Below are positions 7,414 through 22,400 of a DNA stretch of 64,000 bases, one piece after another. The stretch spans positions 29,292 through 93,291 of the forward strand of contig CAYXFD010000009.1 of the NCBI GenBank assembly GCA_964464175.1, in the 5' to 3' direction. The number at the start of each line of letters is the position of its first letter. Position 1 is the first letter of the stretch. A program made the position numbers and the translations under genes. This stretch comes from CAYXFD01 sp964464175 (GTDB lineage: Bacteria > Cloacimonadota > Cloacimonadia > Cloacimonadales > JAJBBL01). Under the pieces are notes generated by a model. That model worked only from the letters and a program-made list of their open reading frames with translations, was not told the DNA's origin and made no database searches.

Positions 7414-10400
7414 ATGAAGAAGATAGTCGTTTTTACCTTACTATTGATTATCAGCACAAGCCTTGCCTTTGCTGAGAGGGCTATAGGGTATGATACATCT
7501 GAATCGGTAGTATTCAACTCTTTAGGCATCCCGGCAGGTTTAGAAGGCGAAACCGGACACGGAGTAGTCCATTTGACCTGGAATGCCCCTGATACGAGGC
7601 ATAATCCTGCAGATCAAAGGCTTAACCGCAGCTTGGCAGGCTACAATGTCTATCGGGACAATATACTCATAAATACAGTAATTGTCGATGACACCGAGTA
7701 TTCGGATTACGATGTGGTCAACGGAGAGACATATCTTTATTATGTCAAAGCAGTTTACCTGATCGATACAGCTGAGATTGAATCCTGGGCTTCAGCTTCT
7801 ATTGAAGCCACTCCGGAAGAGGCCGAACCTCCCTATCCGGCTTTAGCACTCTATCCGGAACCGGAGTTTTTTAGTATTCCGGTCGATCTTACCTTCGAAT
7901 GGACATTTTCTCCGGACGGTCCGGTACCGGATGGCTATCTCTTCAACTATTGGCTCGCTTCAGAACAGCAGCCGGAGATGATGGATCTGGGCAATGTTAC
8001 AAGTTATCAGGTGACGGAGCCGCTCCTTTTTAGTTCAGAATATAACTGGCAGATCATCCCCTATATTGAAGTGGGGGGTAGAAGAGAAACTTTAGCTCCT
8101 GTTCAGTTAGCGAGGAATGCAGATCCGAAAGAAATTATCACCCCGAAACTTCGCAGTTCAGGTTCAAGATCTACCAGAAATGACGATCTTGTTTACGCCC
8201 AAGACTGCCCGGTTTGGGCGTTTACAACTGAAGACGTTACCGTGGAAGAATTTACTCTCACAGTTGACAGAGTTGGTCTGGGAATGATAGAGATCGACGA
8301 GGAGGAAGTAACGGAATACCCCTCTCAATTTAACTATGTTGCCGGTTCGGAAATATCACTCTCTGCGATACCATCTCTTCACTGGGCTTTTGAGAAGTGG
8401 GTTATTAACGGGATTGACGTCTTCGAGATTGAAATAGTTATTGAAATGAATGAAAATAAGACGGTAACAGCATATTTCGGTCAGTTACCTCCTCTGCCCG
8501 CTGCTGCCCTCTACCCGCTTGATGAGGATTTGAATGTACCGATAGGGTTTGAGTTTTCCTGGGAAGCGGACATCGAAGGACCTTATCCTAACGGCTATCT
8601 CTTCAAATATTGGATTGCAGGAGAGACTCAACCGGAACCTTTTGATGTTGAGGAAGCCGCAAGTTATTGGGCAGAAGATATCGAATACGGTACCGAATAT
8701 AACTGGCAGGTTATCCCTTACATTTTAGCCGGTGACGATTCATATCTCTTTGCCGAAGACTGTCCGGTCTGGTCGTTTGCGACCGAAGAAGAACCCTTTG
8801 AGATTTTCACTCTCATTGCCGATAGAAATGGTCAGGGACTGCTCTTTCTTGATGGAGCAGAGTTTGAAATTTATCCTTCTGAGTTTCAATTTGAAGAGGG
8901 CATGACAGCAGGATTGTCAGCCACACCTGATCAATTCTGGAGCTTCGACCGCTGGGAAATCGGTCAGGAAGGTGAAGTTGACGAAGTATTCTACTCTCCG
9001 GAGTTAGACCTAACAATTACAGCGGATGTATTTGCAATAGCTTATTTCAAACCTTTACCTCTCCAACCTGCTCTTGCTGTTAATCCCCCTGATAATGCCG
9101 TTAACATACCCATTAATCCGGTCTTTGCCTGGACACCAAGTGCTGAGAGTTCCTCACCCGACGGCTATTTGCTTAACTATTGGACGAGTGGAGACAGTAA
9201 CACAGATTTTATCGATGTTAGTGATAATATCACCTATCAGGCATCAGTATTGCAGTATGAGACTGATTACAACTGGCAAATCATTCCTTATGTATATGAT
9301 CCGGAAGATGAATCTATGATTGAGGCTGAAGATTGTCCTGTATGGTTATTCAGAACCCAAGACTCAACTTCTCTTGTTGTTGATTTTGAAGGAGCTGATG
9401 AAAACAAACAGGCCTATGCCTCGAATAACATTTTTCTGAGCGGTATGGAATGGAATCTGGATAATGCCCTTATTCAGGGAGACGCAAGAGATATGAAATT
9501 TGGGCAAAGATCAGCCAGATTAAGGCATCAGGATGATTTAGCAGCGACAATGACTATGCTGCAAGACAAATCAAACGGGATCGGAACTCTTTCCTTCTAT
9601 TATGCCCGGGCTAATTTTACCGGGGACAGACTGACCGTTGCTCCGGTCTTTATCATAGAATACAGTGTAGATCAGGGCGAGAACTGGACTCAGACCGGTG
9701 ATAATATCGATCTTGAGGGGGTTGATGACCTCACTCTCTATTCCCAGGCAGTTAATATATCAGGCGATATCAGAATAAGATTCCGCAGTATCTCAGGTTC
9801 AAACGGAAGAAGATTCAATATCGACAATATCCTGATGACCGATTTTGATGAAACAGGGTTTCTCACTCCACCGGTTAATCTTGCTGCAGCAGCCGGAAAC
9901 GAAATGATATCTCTCTGCTGGGATGCCCCTGAATCAAGATATGGTAATACTACCAGCAGGGCATTATTAGGTTACAATGTCTATCGTGACGGAGTTATGA
10001 TAAACCCGGAAACAGTCTTAGAGACCGAATATGAAGATATGGCTGTTGTTAATGATGTCTCTTATGAATATTATGTGACAGCACTCTATGAGGAAGGAGA
10101 ATCGGAACCGTCCAATGCTGTCACAGCCATACCCAATGCCTTAGGTATTGTTTGGCAAGAAGATTTCGAACCGGACCCGGGAGACTGGACTCTGGAAAGC
10201 AACTGGTCTTTTATCTCCGGTTATCTCCGTTTTTACTGGAATCCTGTCCAGACAGATTACAGTTTTTCGGCTACTTCACCGGTTATCAACCTCCCGGCTA
10301 ATACCGGATACTTGCACCTAAATCAATGGATAAACTATTATTCATTCGTGAACGAAGCCTTTGAAATAGCTGTTCTGACAGACAGAACTGCTCACGTTTT

Positions 10401-13400
10401 ATGGACCCACAACAGCGGAGAGAACTGGGGAAATTTTGGTGGTGAACTTTTAACTCTATCACTTATCCCCTTCCGCAATCAGACTATCCGGTTACGTTTC
10501 CGCAGTTGGGGAGATTCTACCAATAATATTTCTACCTGGGATATCTATAATCTTGTTATTGATAGTAACTTTGACGATGATCTTCAGGCATTAAGTATCT
10601 CGGGACCTACAGAAATTAATATAGAGACTCCGGTAGAATATGTTGTAGAAGTCCGTAATAACGGCATTAATCCTCAAGACAATTATACCGTTAAATTAAT
10701 GAAAGAAGGGGATATTGAGTTAGCTGCAACTCCCGGAACGGCTATTGAAGCGGGTGAAATTCAAGAATTCATCTTCTCCTGGACACCAAACGAACCAGAA
10801 ACTACTTACCTCTATGGAGAAGTAGTACTAACTGGTGATGAGGAAACCGATAATAATATCACTGAACCGTTAGCCGTTAACATTTACCCTGAGGAAGTAA
10901 CTGCCGTGATTATCGGTACTGGAACGTTGAGAAACAATCACTTACCTCTGAATTTTTACTTCCGCAGCAGTATCTCTCAAACTATCTATATGGATGAAGA
11001 AATACCTGCCGGCGGCTTAATAACCCAGATAACCTATTACACGGATTTTCTTGATAACTTGTTAGATATGCCGGTCATGATCTGGATGGGTCTGACGGAG
11101 CAAGATAATCTCTCTGACGGCTGGATACCGGCTTCGGAACAGACCCTGGTCTATGATGGTACTGCTGACTTTCTTCAGGGTCAGCATGAAATGACTTTGG
11201 AATTGGAAGTTCCCTTCCATTATTCTTCCGGTAATATATTGGTTACTACTCACAGACCAAGAGATTCTCAATACTATGGTTATAATAACTTTTTCTTTAA
11301 TACCCTCACTGAAGAATATCCCAACAGATCAAGGTATTCGCAGTCAGATACCGTTACCTATGACCCGGATAATCTGACAGGTGGCAGTCTGACCAATCGC
11401 GTTCCTAACACAAAACTGCACTTCCTTACTGCCGGTACGGGTTCATTGGAAGGTTATGTATTCAACGGTTATAGTGAGGAACCTTTAGAGGGAGCATTGA
11501 TCCTGATAGAAGAATTAGCATGGACACAAACCACTGATGAGGAAGGCTACTTCCTTTTCAACTACGTTCCCGAAGGAGAATATTCACTTATTGCCGCAAA
11601 AGATGGTTATTTAGAGGCACATGCTGAAGTACTCGTTCCGGAGAACGAGGTAACACAGGTAGATTTCGGCATGATACCGGTACCTGATCCCCCTCAAAAT
11701 CTGACGGCAACAGCCGGTAATAATTACATCTGGCTGGATTGGGAGGAACCGGGAGCTGTCAGGATAAGAGAGAATTCTTTATCTACAAGACCCGGCAATC
11801 ACTCTGAGCGAAATGAAAGATTAGAACTTCTCGGCTATAATGTCTATCGAGACGGAGTAATGATAAATCCGGAAACTGTCTTAGAGACCGAATATGAGGA
11901 CCTAGATGTCATAAATGGGATTATTTACGAATACTATGTCACTGCTGTTTATGACGATGGGGAATCAGGACCATCAAACATAGTCGAGGGAATACCGTTT
12001 TTACCTGACCCGCCTCTACCGGCATTAGCTCTTTATCCCGATCCTGAAGATTTTTCTGTTCCGGTCGATCTCACTTTCGAATGGACATCCTATCCGGATG
12101 GTCCGGTACCCGACGGCTATCTCTTCAACTATTGGCTCACTTCAGAACAGCAGCCGGAGATGATGGATCTGGGCAATATAACAAGTTATCAGGTATCAGA
12201 AAATCTGCTTTATGGGACCGAATACTTCTGGCAGGTTATTCCTTACATTGATCTTAGCAGCAGAAGAGAATTACTCTCTCCTTTAAAAATTGAGTTAAAT
12301 GAAACTCCACAACGACAAGTAACAGCTCTACAATCGCGTAATCCTTTCCGGAATAACGATTACCTATATGCCGAAGACTGCCCTAACTGGTCATTTATGA
12401 CCGAAGAAGCTGTTCTCTATCCTCCTCTGAATCTGAGCGCAACAGCAGGGAATAGCATTGTCTGGCTGGAGTGGGAAGAACCACAAGAGAGAATTGAATT
12501 GTTGGGTTACAACATCTACCGTGATGAAATCTTGATAAATCCTGCATTGCTAATAGATGCCGAATATGAAGATACGGATGTCGTGAATGGAATAACTTAC
12601 TACTACTTCATTACTGCTGTTTATGAAGAAGGTGAATCCGGGCAATCAAATACCGTAGCCGCAACTCCTCATTTTCCTTCTCCTGAAGGTCTTTATGCCC
12701 TTCCGGGTAATGGAATTGTTAAGCTGTTCTGGGAAGCACCCGTCACAAGAAATGAGAATCATCTTAACACTTTGACAGAGAGGAGAGGTCCGGGTAATTC
12801 TTCTGGTATAGAGGCAAACAGCAAGCCTTATAAAAAGAATGAGCGGGAAAACAGGACATTTGTGGGTTATAATGTTTACCGGAACGGGGCTGTCATTACA
12901 GCACTGATCTTGGAAACCGAATATGAAGACACAGATGTCGTTAATGGAATGACGTACTATTATTATGTCACTGCTGTTTATGGTGACGGAGAATCTCAAC
13001 CCTCTAACTCAGCTACTGCTGTTCCATATTTTTATGATCCGCCAAACTACTCATTCACTATATATCCCTTGTCTCTCGGTTCATCATGGTATGATTATTT
13101 TCCCGGAAGTTACCAGTCCAGCCTCTTGCAACTGCAACCCGCACCCGCAGGAGATTGGGACGGCGGCGGAATCTATCTTGCCTATCACAAAAGTCCTTCA
13201 CCGAGTTCATTACGACGGGCTTATTACTCTTATATCGCAAACAATAATATCGTTGCCTCCGGACTGATAGATCCTGCCAATAATCATTCAGAAGGTTTCC
13301 CGGGTATAGACCTTGACCCTCAAACCGGTGAACCGATAGTTTCCTGGCATACCTCAATCCCTGATAATTCTGGTCAATACCATTGTCCAATATCTATAGA

Positions 13401-16400
13401 CCAGTTTAATCTAACGGGAATTCCAGGTCTCTGGACTGAGCCCTATAGCGTTATCAGTAATCCCACCACAGTTGACGGAGAACCGGGGCAAGAGTTCCTC
13501 TGGCCCCAAATACAGATAGGACATTCACCGACAGAAGGAATGAAGCGTGCCTACATCTTTACCAGAAACATCACTAATAACTTAGATGGATATCCCTGTG
13601 AAAATCTGATGATTGCTTATGCAGATTATGCCGAGCCTTCGGATCTTGCCGATCAGGTATTGACCGAGTGGCAATATACCACTATACCTCAGCTTGATAA
13701 CTGGAGAAATCAAAATATCAGGGCTTTCTATTCGCACACTGTTTGTGAGAATACAGGTAGAATAGCAGTTGTCGGACATACTGTGAAATTGGATAATGAT
13801 ATAATAGGGTATCATCCGAATAACTACTTCTTTGTTTTGGAAAACAATAACTATGGAGAAGGCGACTGGACATTGTTTACCGGTGAATCAACTATTCCCG
13901 TCACCAATCCCAACGGTTATTACAAAGATGCGTTCAATGTCCCTTATCAGGATTTAAGATACATACCTCAGACTAACAGACATAACACCGCAACCGATGA
14001 TCATGGTAATTATCACTTCGTATCATCGTTCTATCTTTCTAATGAATCCGGGGGATTTTATCCATCTCTAACAACGACTAAACATGTCAAATTTGACCGT
14101 GACAGTGAACAATTCCTGATTACAGACCTTTACCCTCGCAACACGGATGGTTCATTATATTTACCCTGGGACACTCCTCCGCAATTTGACAACAATGATT
14201 GGTTAGTGGTCCAGGAAAGCTGGCCTTTATACTGGTGGAACTCTGATACTGTGTTTCAAGAAAATTACTACCGGATAATTCTGGATGGTCCCCGAATGGT
14301 CGCTCTCTTTCAAGAGAGCACAAAGGCAAGAAAGCATCACATGGGACAAGAGGGTTACAGCCAATGGGCAAACGTACCGGAGACTCATCTCATGATCTCG
14401 GACGATTACGGGGCAACCTGGTCCGATGCTATCGTACTCAATTCTCTCAATACTCCTCAATTAAATGGCATGATCCCTGCCTATTGGTACATGGCAGACG
14501 ATATGCAGCATTTGCATGATAATTGGTTCAGAATACACCTCTCCTTCTACAGCCAGAATGATTATGGTTCTTATATCCAGGGAAACGGACCAAATACCGG
14601 TGGAGAGCTTTACTATACCTCCATTGATCTGGAATTTGATACTACTCCCGATATAACCCTTTATCCTCCTCAGAATTTGACAGCTGCAGCTTTCTCTAAC
14701 AGCATAATGCTCGAATGGAATGAACCCTCTTATTATGAAGGAGAACTGTTAGGATACAATATCTACCGGGAAGGAGCAGCAATAAACCCGGAATTAGTCT
14801 TAGATACCGAATATGAAGATACGGACGTTGTTAATGGTGTTGTTTATTCTTATTATGTTACAGCCCTATATGACGAAGGTGAATCGGAACCGTCGAACAT
14901 AGTTGAAGCCACTCCTATGCTGCCGGTTCCACCTCTGCCGGCATTAGCTCTCAATCCCGAACCGGAAGATTTTGCTGTCCCGGTCGATCTTAGCTTCGAA
15001 TGGGTACTATCTCAGGAAGGTCCTGTCCCCGATGGCTATTTGTTCAACTACTGGCCGGCTATCGATGAGCAGCCGGAGATGCTGGATCTGGGTAATGCAA
15101 CAAGTTATCAGGTAGCGGAAAACCTGCTTTATGGAACCGAATACAGCTGGCAAGTCATCCCTTACATTGATCTCAACGGCAGAAGAGAATTCCTTTCTCC
15201 TCTACGGCTGCAGGCGAGTGAAGCCCGGAAACGAAAAGTGATAACTCCCGAAACTCGTAATCCTGTTCAGAGAAATGCCCGCGAGAATGATCATCTCTAT
15301 GCCGAAGACTGCCCTGTCTGGTCATTCACAACCGAAGAAGCAACCGTGGAAGAATTCACATTGACAGTGGACAGGATAGGTCAGGGAACGATAGAGATCG
15401 ACGAAGAGGAAGTAACGGAATATCCTGTTCAAATCAACTATCTTGCCGGTTCGGAGCTGTCTCTCCTTGCGACACCATTTCTTGACTGGGGATTTGAGAA
15501 GTGGATCATCAATGGTGTTGATCATACTGGTGAACTTATTATTATCGAAATGAATGAGAACAAGACGGTTACTGCTTATTTCAATCAGCTCCCCCCTCAA
15601 CCGGCTACGACACTCTACCCTCTTGATGAAGAGACAGATGTACCGGTAGATTTTGAGTTTTACTGGGAAGCGAACATTGAAGGTCCTTATCCCGACGGCT
15701 ATCTCTTCAGCTACTGGATTACCGGAGAAACTCAACCGGAACCCTTTGATGTTGAGGAGTTTGAAATCTATTGGGCTGAAGATATTGAATACGGTACCGA
15801 GTATAATTGGCAGGTCATTCCCTACATCTTTGCTGACGATGAATCGGTTATTTATGCCGAAGACTGCCCGGTCTGGTCATTCACGACAGAAGTACCGGAT
15901 CTCAATCCCCCACAAAACCTAATCGCCGCAGCAGGCAATAACATTGTCTGGCTGGAATGGGAAGAACCGGAAGTGAGAATAGAGTTATTAGGTTACAACG
16001 TCTATCGGGACGAAGTAATGATTAATCCTGAAACCGTATTAGAAACAGAATATGAGGACAGTGATGTCATTAACGGTGAGATTTACGAGTATTACGTCAC
16101 CGCTCTCTATGAGGAGGGTGAATCGGAACCTACGGAAACAGTCCCGATTTATCTGGAACTCACTACCGAAATCTCGATATCTCCTGAGTATCTGGAAACT
16201 GAATTGTTTACCGGATATTCAACTACCGATTATCTGACGATCTATAATGAGGGCGAAAATGATTTGATCGTTGAGATCTCCCTGGCACCTGAACCTGTCA
16301 GAAGCAGAAATCCACTCCTCATTCCGGGAGAGAGCAGAGAGATCCGGTCAATTTCGGATTTCTTACACCCCACCCGTTCCTTCTCACCTAACTACAGTTT

Positions 16401-19400
16401 GAACAACCAGCCGAGAACAAGCGGTAATTCAGTACTTTATATCACAACATTTTCCAGTGATCAGGATTCCGATTTCAGGACAGTGATCGAAGAACTTCCC
16501 AATGTTTCTGTTTTCGAAACGTTAGACGCAAGGTCTCAGACCCCGAATGTCGATTATCTGCTTGCTTACGATATTGTCATCGTAGCCTCAAATTACGGTT
16601 TTGCCAATCAAACTCTGATGGGTGATAATCTGGCACATTATGTTGATCAGGGAGGAACCCTCTGTCTGCTGGAGGGTACCTTCTCTTATTCAGCTATAGG
16701 AAATCCTGCCGGTGGCTGGACATTAGATGGTTTAATTACCGAACCTCAATATTCACCGCTCGCCTTTACCGATTACAGCCAATCATCAACTTATTGTGAT
16801 AATTTTGTGGCTCATCCCATTACAAATGGTGTTTCATTTATTGAAAGTACACTCTATACTTTCACCTATCCGCAGGGGAATGGGGTATCACTCGGTCTTT
16901 ATCAGACTGGAGATCATGTTGCAGCCTATAACCCCGATAAACCGATCGCCGCTATAAATGTTTTCCCCCACAATGCCCATTGGGGCGGGGACTTCATTCA
17001 AATGATGAGCAATACAATAGACTGGCTCTCCGCCGGAGCTGTACCCTGGCTGGCATTAGATCAATATGATCTTAGCATCGAACCCGGATCCTCGGAGATT
17101 ATCGAGGTTACCTACAATGCAGCAGGATTGGCACCCGACGTATATAATGCGAGTATCAATATAGAGAGTAATGATCCTGAAGAACCGTTTGTTTCGGTTC
17201 CGGTAACTATGACTGTTCTGGAAGACCCCTATACTCCTCCGGTCAATTTGACAGCAACAATAGGTGACGGAACTGTCGATCTCTACTGGGGAGATCCCGG
17301 AACCAGATCCGGCAATAACAGTTTCTCCTCACTAACCGAAGGTTCTTCGGTAAACAGGATGCTCTTCCTGTCTGAAAACAGCAGAGATTTTGCCGGCAGA
17401 GAGGTTACTTTCCTCGGTTACAATGTTTACAGGGATGGAGTAAGATTGAACATCGATCTGATACCCGGGACTGAGTATTCCGATAGCGGTCTGATAAACG
17501 GAGTAACCTATGAATATTACGTCACTGCTGTGTATGAAGAGGGGGAATCAGTTCCCTCCAATACCATTCAGGCAACCCCTTATATAGTTGATATTGTCTC
17601 GGTCACCCCGGTTTTTGGTAACGGTACGGAAGAGAATCCTTACCAGATTGCCGAACTGCTCAATCTCTACTGGATAGCCGAAGACCCAGCAAGATGGGCT
17701 TACCACTACATCCAAACAGCAGATATTGATGCTTCCGAAACTGCCGGCTGGTTTGCCGGGAATGGTTGGAAACCGATAGGAATGATGATCACGGAATATC
17801 ATGAGAACAACCTCCCCTTCACCGGTTCCTATGACGGACAGAACTACATGATAGCCGCTCTCTACAGCAACCGCACCTCAACACTGGGAGTAGGGCTTTT
17901 CGGACATACCGCAGGAGCCACGATCAGGAATCTGGCCGTAACCAATGTTGATCTTACTGGCTATGCCGGTATCGGTGGTTTGGTCGGAGCTGCCTTTTAT
18001 GAGACACATATTACCAATACCTATACTACCGGAACGGCTAACGGCTTCGGAGCTGTAGGAGGAATAGCAGGAGCTAACTGGCACGACTCGATAATCGAGA
18101 GATCCCGAAGCTCCGTTAACGTCACTAACAGCCTGTCTGACGGCTCCCGCTTTAATATCGGCGGTTTAGCCGGAAACAACGGTTATTCAGCATCAATTAT
18201 TGATTGTTACAGTACGGGTAATGTTTCCGGTTATTCTTCCAATACGGGCGGTCTTGTCGGTTTTAACCGGGATGGCGGTGTTATTACCAACTCTTTCAGC
18301 ACCGGTCTGGTCATCGGACATCAGAATAGCGGCGGTTTGGTTGGAAATAGCGAAGCTTCCTTTGTTAATAACAGTTTCTGGGATATCGAGACTTCCAATC
18401 AGATCGAGAGTGCCGGCGGTGAAGGACAATCGACAAATGCCATGAAAACGGAAACGACATACACCGCTGCCGGCTGGGACTTCCTGACCGTTTGGGGAAT
18501 GGACGGCTACACCAATGAGGGATACCCCTATCTGCAATGGGAGATGCTTGACGAAGATATCCTGCTTCCTCCGGTTAACCTGGTTGCCATTCCCGCTAAT
18601 GAGATCGTACATCTCTTCTGGAATGCTCCCGGTATGCGAAGTAATGATGATTATACTTTCCGGGCAGGGGATCCGGATTCGGAAAATTCCCGCCGTTTAG
18701 AAACGGAAAGAAGAATCACCCTGAGTCATGACCGGAATCTAATCGGTTACAACATCTACCGGGATGGAATCCAACTCAATACCTTAATAGTAACGGAAAC
18801 CATGTTTACCGACACAGATGTGGAAAATGAAACCACCTATCAGTATTTTGTAACCGCTCTTTATGATGAAGGAGAATCCGAGCCTTCCAATCTTGTTTCA
18901 GCCACCCCCTATCTCAGTGTTGTTATCCCGGTTGTTCCGGCAATAGGTAGCGGTACAAGCGATAACCCCTATCAGATTGAGTCTCTCGATAACCTGCTCT
19001 GGATAACCGAAGATTTCGAACGCTGGGATTACCACTACATTCAGACTGCTGATATCGATGCCTCCTCAACCATTGACTGGTTCGAAGGGAAAGGCTGGAA
19101 ACCAATCGGAAACAGTGCCATCAAGTTTACCGGTTCCTATGATGGAATGCACCATAGCATCGACTGGCTCTTCATAAACCGTAATATGACAGACTACAAC
19201 GGTCTCTTCGGTTACACCAACGGAGCTGATATCCGGAATCTGGGATTAACTAACATCAATTACACCGGAAACCGTTTCACCGGAGCTTTTGTTGGAAAAG
19301 CTGATAATTCAACAATAACTGATTGCTATAGTACCGGTAACCTGACCGGTACCGGAATATGGGATGCCGGCGGTATTGTCGGCTGGTCCTACAATACTCA

Positions 19401-22400
19401 GATCAACAGCAGCTACAGCCTGAGTAACATTACCGGTCAGAGTTATGTCGGCGGCTTAGTAGGTTACTTTACCGGAGGTTCTCTCGTCGAAAATTCCTAT
19501 GCTATGGGCAGTGTAACCGGAAATAGCCTGGTCGGCGGTTTGATCGGCTACAATTCGAGCTCTTTGGTCAGCAGTTCTTTCAGCACCGGATTGGTTACCG
19601 GTATCAGTGGTGTCGGCGGTTTGATCGGAGCACCTGCCGGTGCAAATGCCCAGAACAGTTTCTGGGATATCAATACCTCCGGCAGAAACACCAGTGCCGG
19701 CGGTGAAGGAAAAACCACAGCAGAGATGAAAACCGCTTCTACCTTCGTCAATGCCGGTTGGGACATGATGACCACCTGGATCATTGACGGCGTTAATAAT
19801 ACCGGTTATCCCTACCTGAGATGGCAGATGATCGACGGTACGATAGTACCTCCGGGAGAGATCACGGAACTTAACTGGACAGCAGCTAATTCACCCTATT
19901 ACATTACCTATCCGATTATCGTCGAGGCAGATGAGCTGCTTACCATAGAAAACGGAGTGGAAGTAATCTTTACAAACATTGCCAGTATCACGGTTTACGG
20001 CGGTATAGAAGCAGACGGAGTTATCTTTAATTCTACCTCTCCTATGACCACCTGGAACGGGATCTGGTTAACAGGCAGCGTCCTGAATGTCAGTTTTAAT
20101 AACTGTACCTTAATCAATGCGGTTCAGGCTCTTGTCTTTAATAATGCTGCCGGTTCGGTGACCAACTCCCTGATCACCAAGAATGAAGACCTGACCATAG
20201 ATGAGGAAACAGCGGTTATCCTTCAGAATGATTCCAATCCGGACTTCGAAAACCTGGAAATAGAGAATTACGCTAAAGGTATCGTGATCATCAATGACCT
20301 GATGCGCCGTACCTCTACCCCGACCCTGACCAATATCAGAATCAGAAACACTACCAGCCCGGTTCGTACTCAGACTGTCGGTATCGAAATCCAGGGAGAC
20401 GTCGGTCTGACTCTTGAAGATGCCGAGATCGATGACTTTGAAATCGGTATTCATTACACCGGTGGCAGTACATCACCGGACAGAACAACCCCGACCCTGA
20501 CCAATATCAGGATCAGAAACACTACCAGTCCGGTAAGAACCAACGCCAAAGGCATTGTACTGACTGATGTTCCTGAAATCGAGATCACCGATGGTGAAAT
20601 CGAAGATTATCCGATAGGGATCTTTGCCGAAACAACAGCTGACCAAACAAGGTCGATCAGTACCCCGACCTTGACTAATATCCGGATCCGCAATTCCACC
20701 AGTCCGGTTCGTACTGAAACAATAGGTATCGAACTCAGTGGTGCAGTTGCCCTCATTCTCGCTGATGCCGAGATAGACGATTATGACACCGGCTTCCAAT
20801 ATAATGGGGACGGTACATTCTTTGACCGTTCCACCCCAACTCTGACCAATATCAGAATAAGAAACACTACCAGCCCGGTCAGGAACGGATTACCCGGCAT
20901 TATCCTCAGAGATGTAAGCCAGATAGCCATTACCGAAGGTGAGATTGAAGACTATACAACCGGTATGCTGATCGAAACCACAGGCGACCAAGCCCGCTCC
21001 ATCAGCACTCCAACCCTGACCAATATCAGAATAAGAAACACTACCAGTCCCGTTCGCACGGAAGCAACCGGTATTGAGATCAATGGAGCAGTAGCTATCA
21101 ACATTGATGATGCCGAGATAGACGATTACGATACAGGAATAATATACACCGGTGACGGTACCGTTTTTGACCGCTCCACCCCCACTCTGACCAATATCAG
21201 GATCAGAAACACGACCAGCCCGGTTCGTACCGGATTACCCGGGATCATTCTGCGTGATGTGAGCCAGATAGCCATTACCGAAGGAGAGATAGACGATTAC
21301 TCAACTGGAATGCTTATCGAAACTACCGGTGACCAGACCCGTTCCATCAGTACTCCGACCCTGACAAATATCAGAATAAGAAACACTACCAGTCCCGTTC
21401 GCACGGAAGCAACCGGTATTGAGATCAATGGAGCAGTAGCTATCAACATTGATGATGCCGAGATAGACGATTACGATACAGGAATAATATACACCGGTGA
21501 CGGTACCGTTTTTGACCGCTCCACCCCCACTCTGACCAATATCAGGATCAGAAACACGACCAGCCCGGTTCGTACCGGATTACCCGGAATCATTCTGCGG
21601 GATGTCAGCCAGATAGCTATTACCGAAGGTGAGATTGATGACTATCCTGTAGGAATGCTTATTGAAACTACCGGCGAACCTACCCGTTCTATCAGTACTC
21701 CAACCCTGACCAATATCAGGATAAGAAATACGACCAGCCCCGTTCGTACGGAAACAAGAGGTATCGAGGTTAATGGTGCTGTTGCCCTTAATATTGACGA
21801 CGCCGAGATCGATGAATACGATGTCGGAATCCAATATACCGGTGACGGAACTGTTTTTGACCGTTCAACCCCAACTCTCACCAACATCAGGATTAGAAAC
21901 ACGACCAGTCCGGTACGTAACGCCTCTTACGGAATGTTCTTCCAGGATGTGAGCAGCTATACTGTCGCCAATGTCGATTCTCTCTACGGCTACTCTACCG
22001 GAATCCACCTCAGTACAAGCGCAGATAATGACCGCTCACGCAGCACCCCAACCCTGACTAACATCAGGATCAGAAACACCACCAGTCCGGTCAGAAACAA
22101 CGATTTCGGTATTGTTGTTGACGGGAATGTCTCGGCAGTCATGGATTCTGTCTATATCGATGACTTCCATACCGGGATAAAGTACAGCGGCAGACTTAAC
22201 GGTAACCCTGACCGCGCAACTCCCACCCTGACCAATATTCGCATCCGCAATACTACCAGCCCGGTTCGATCCGGTTCTGTCGGTATAGCTCTCGACGGTA
22301 CTGTTTCCCTGAACCTGGAAGATGCCGAAATAGATGATTATGACACCGGAATAGAATACCTCGGTGACGGTACTGTTTTTGACCGCTCCACCCCAACCCT

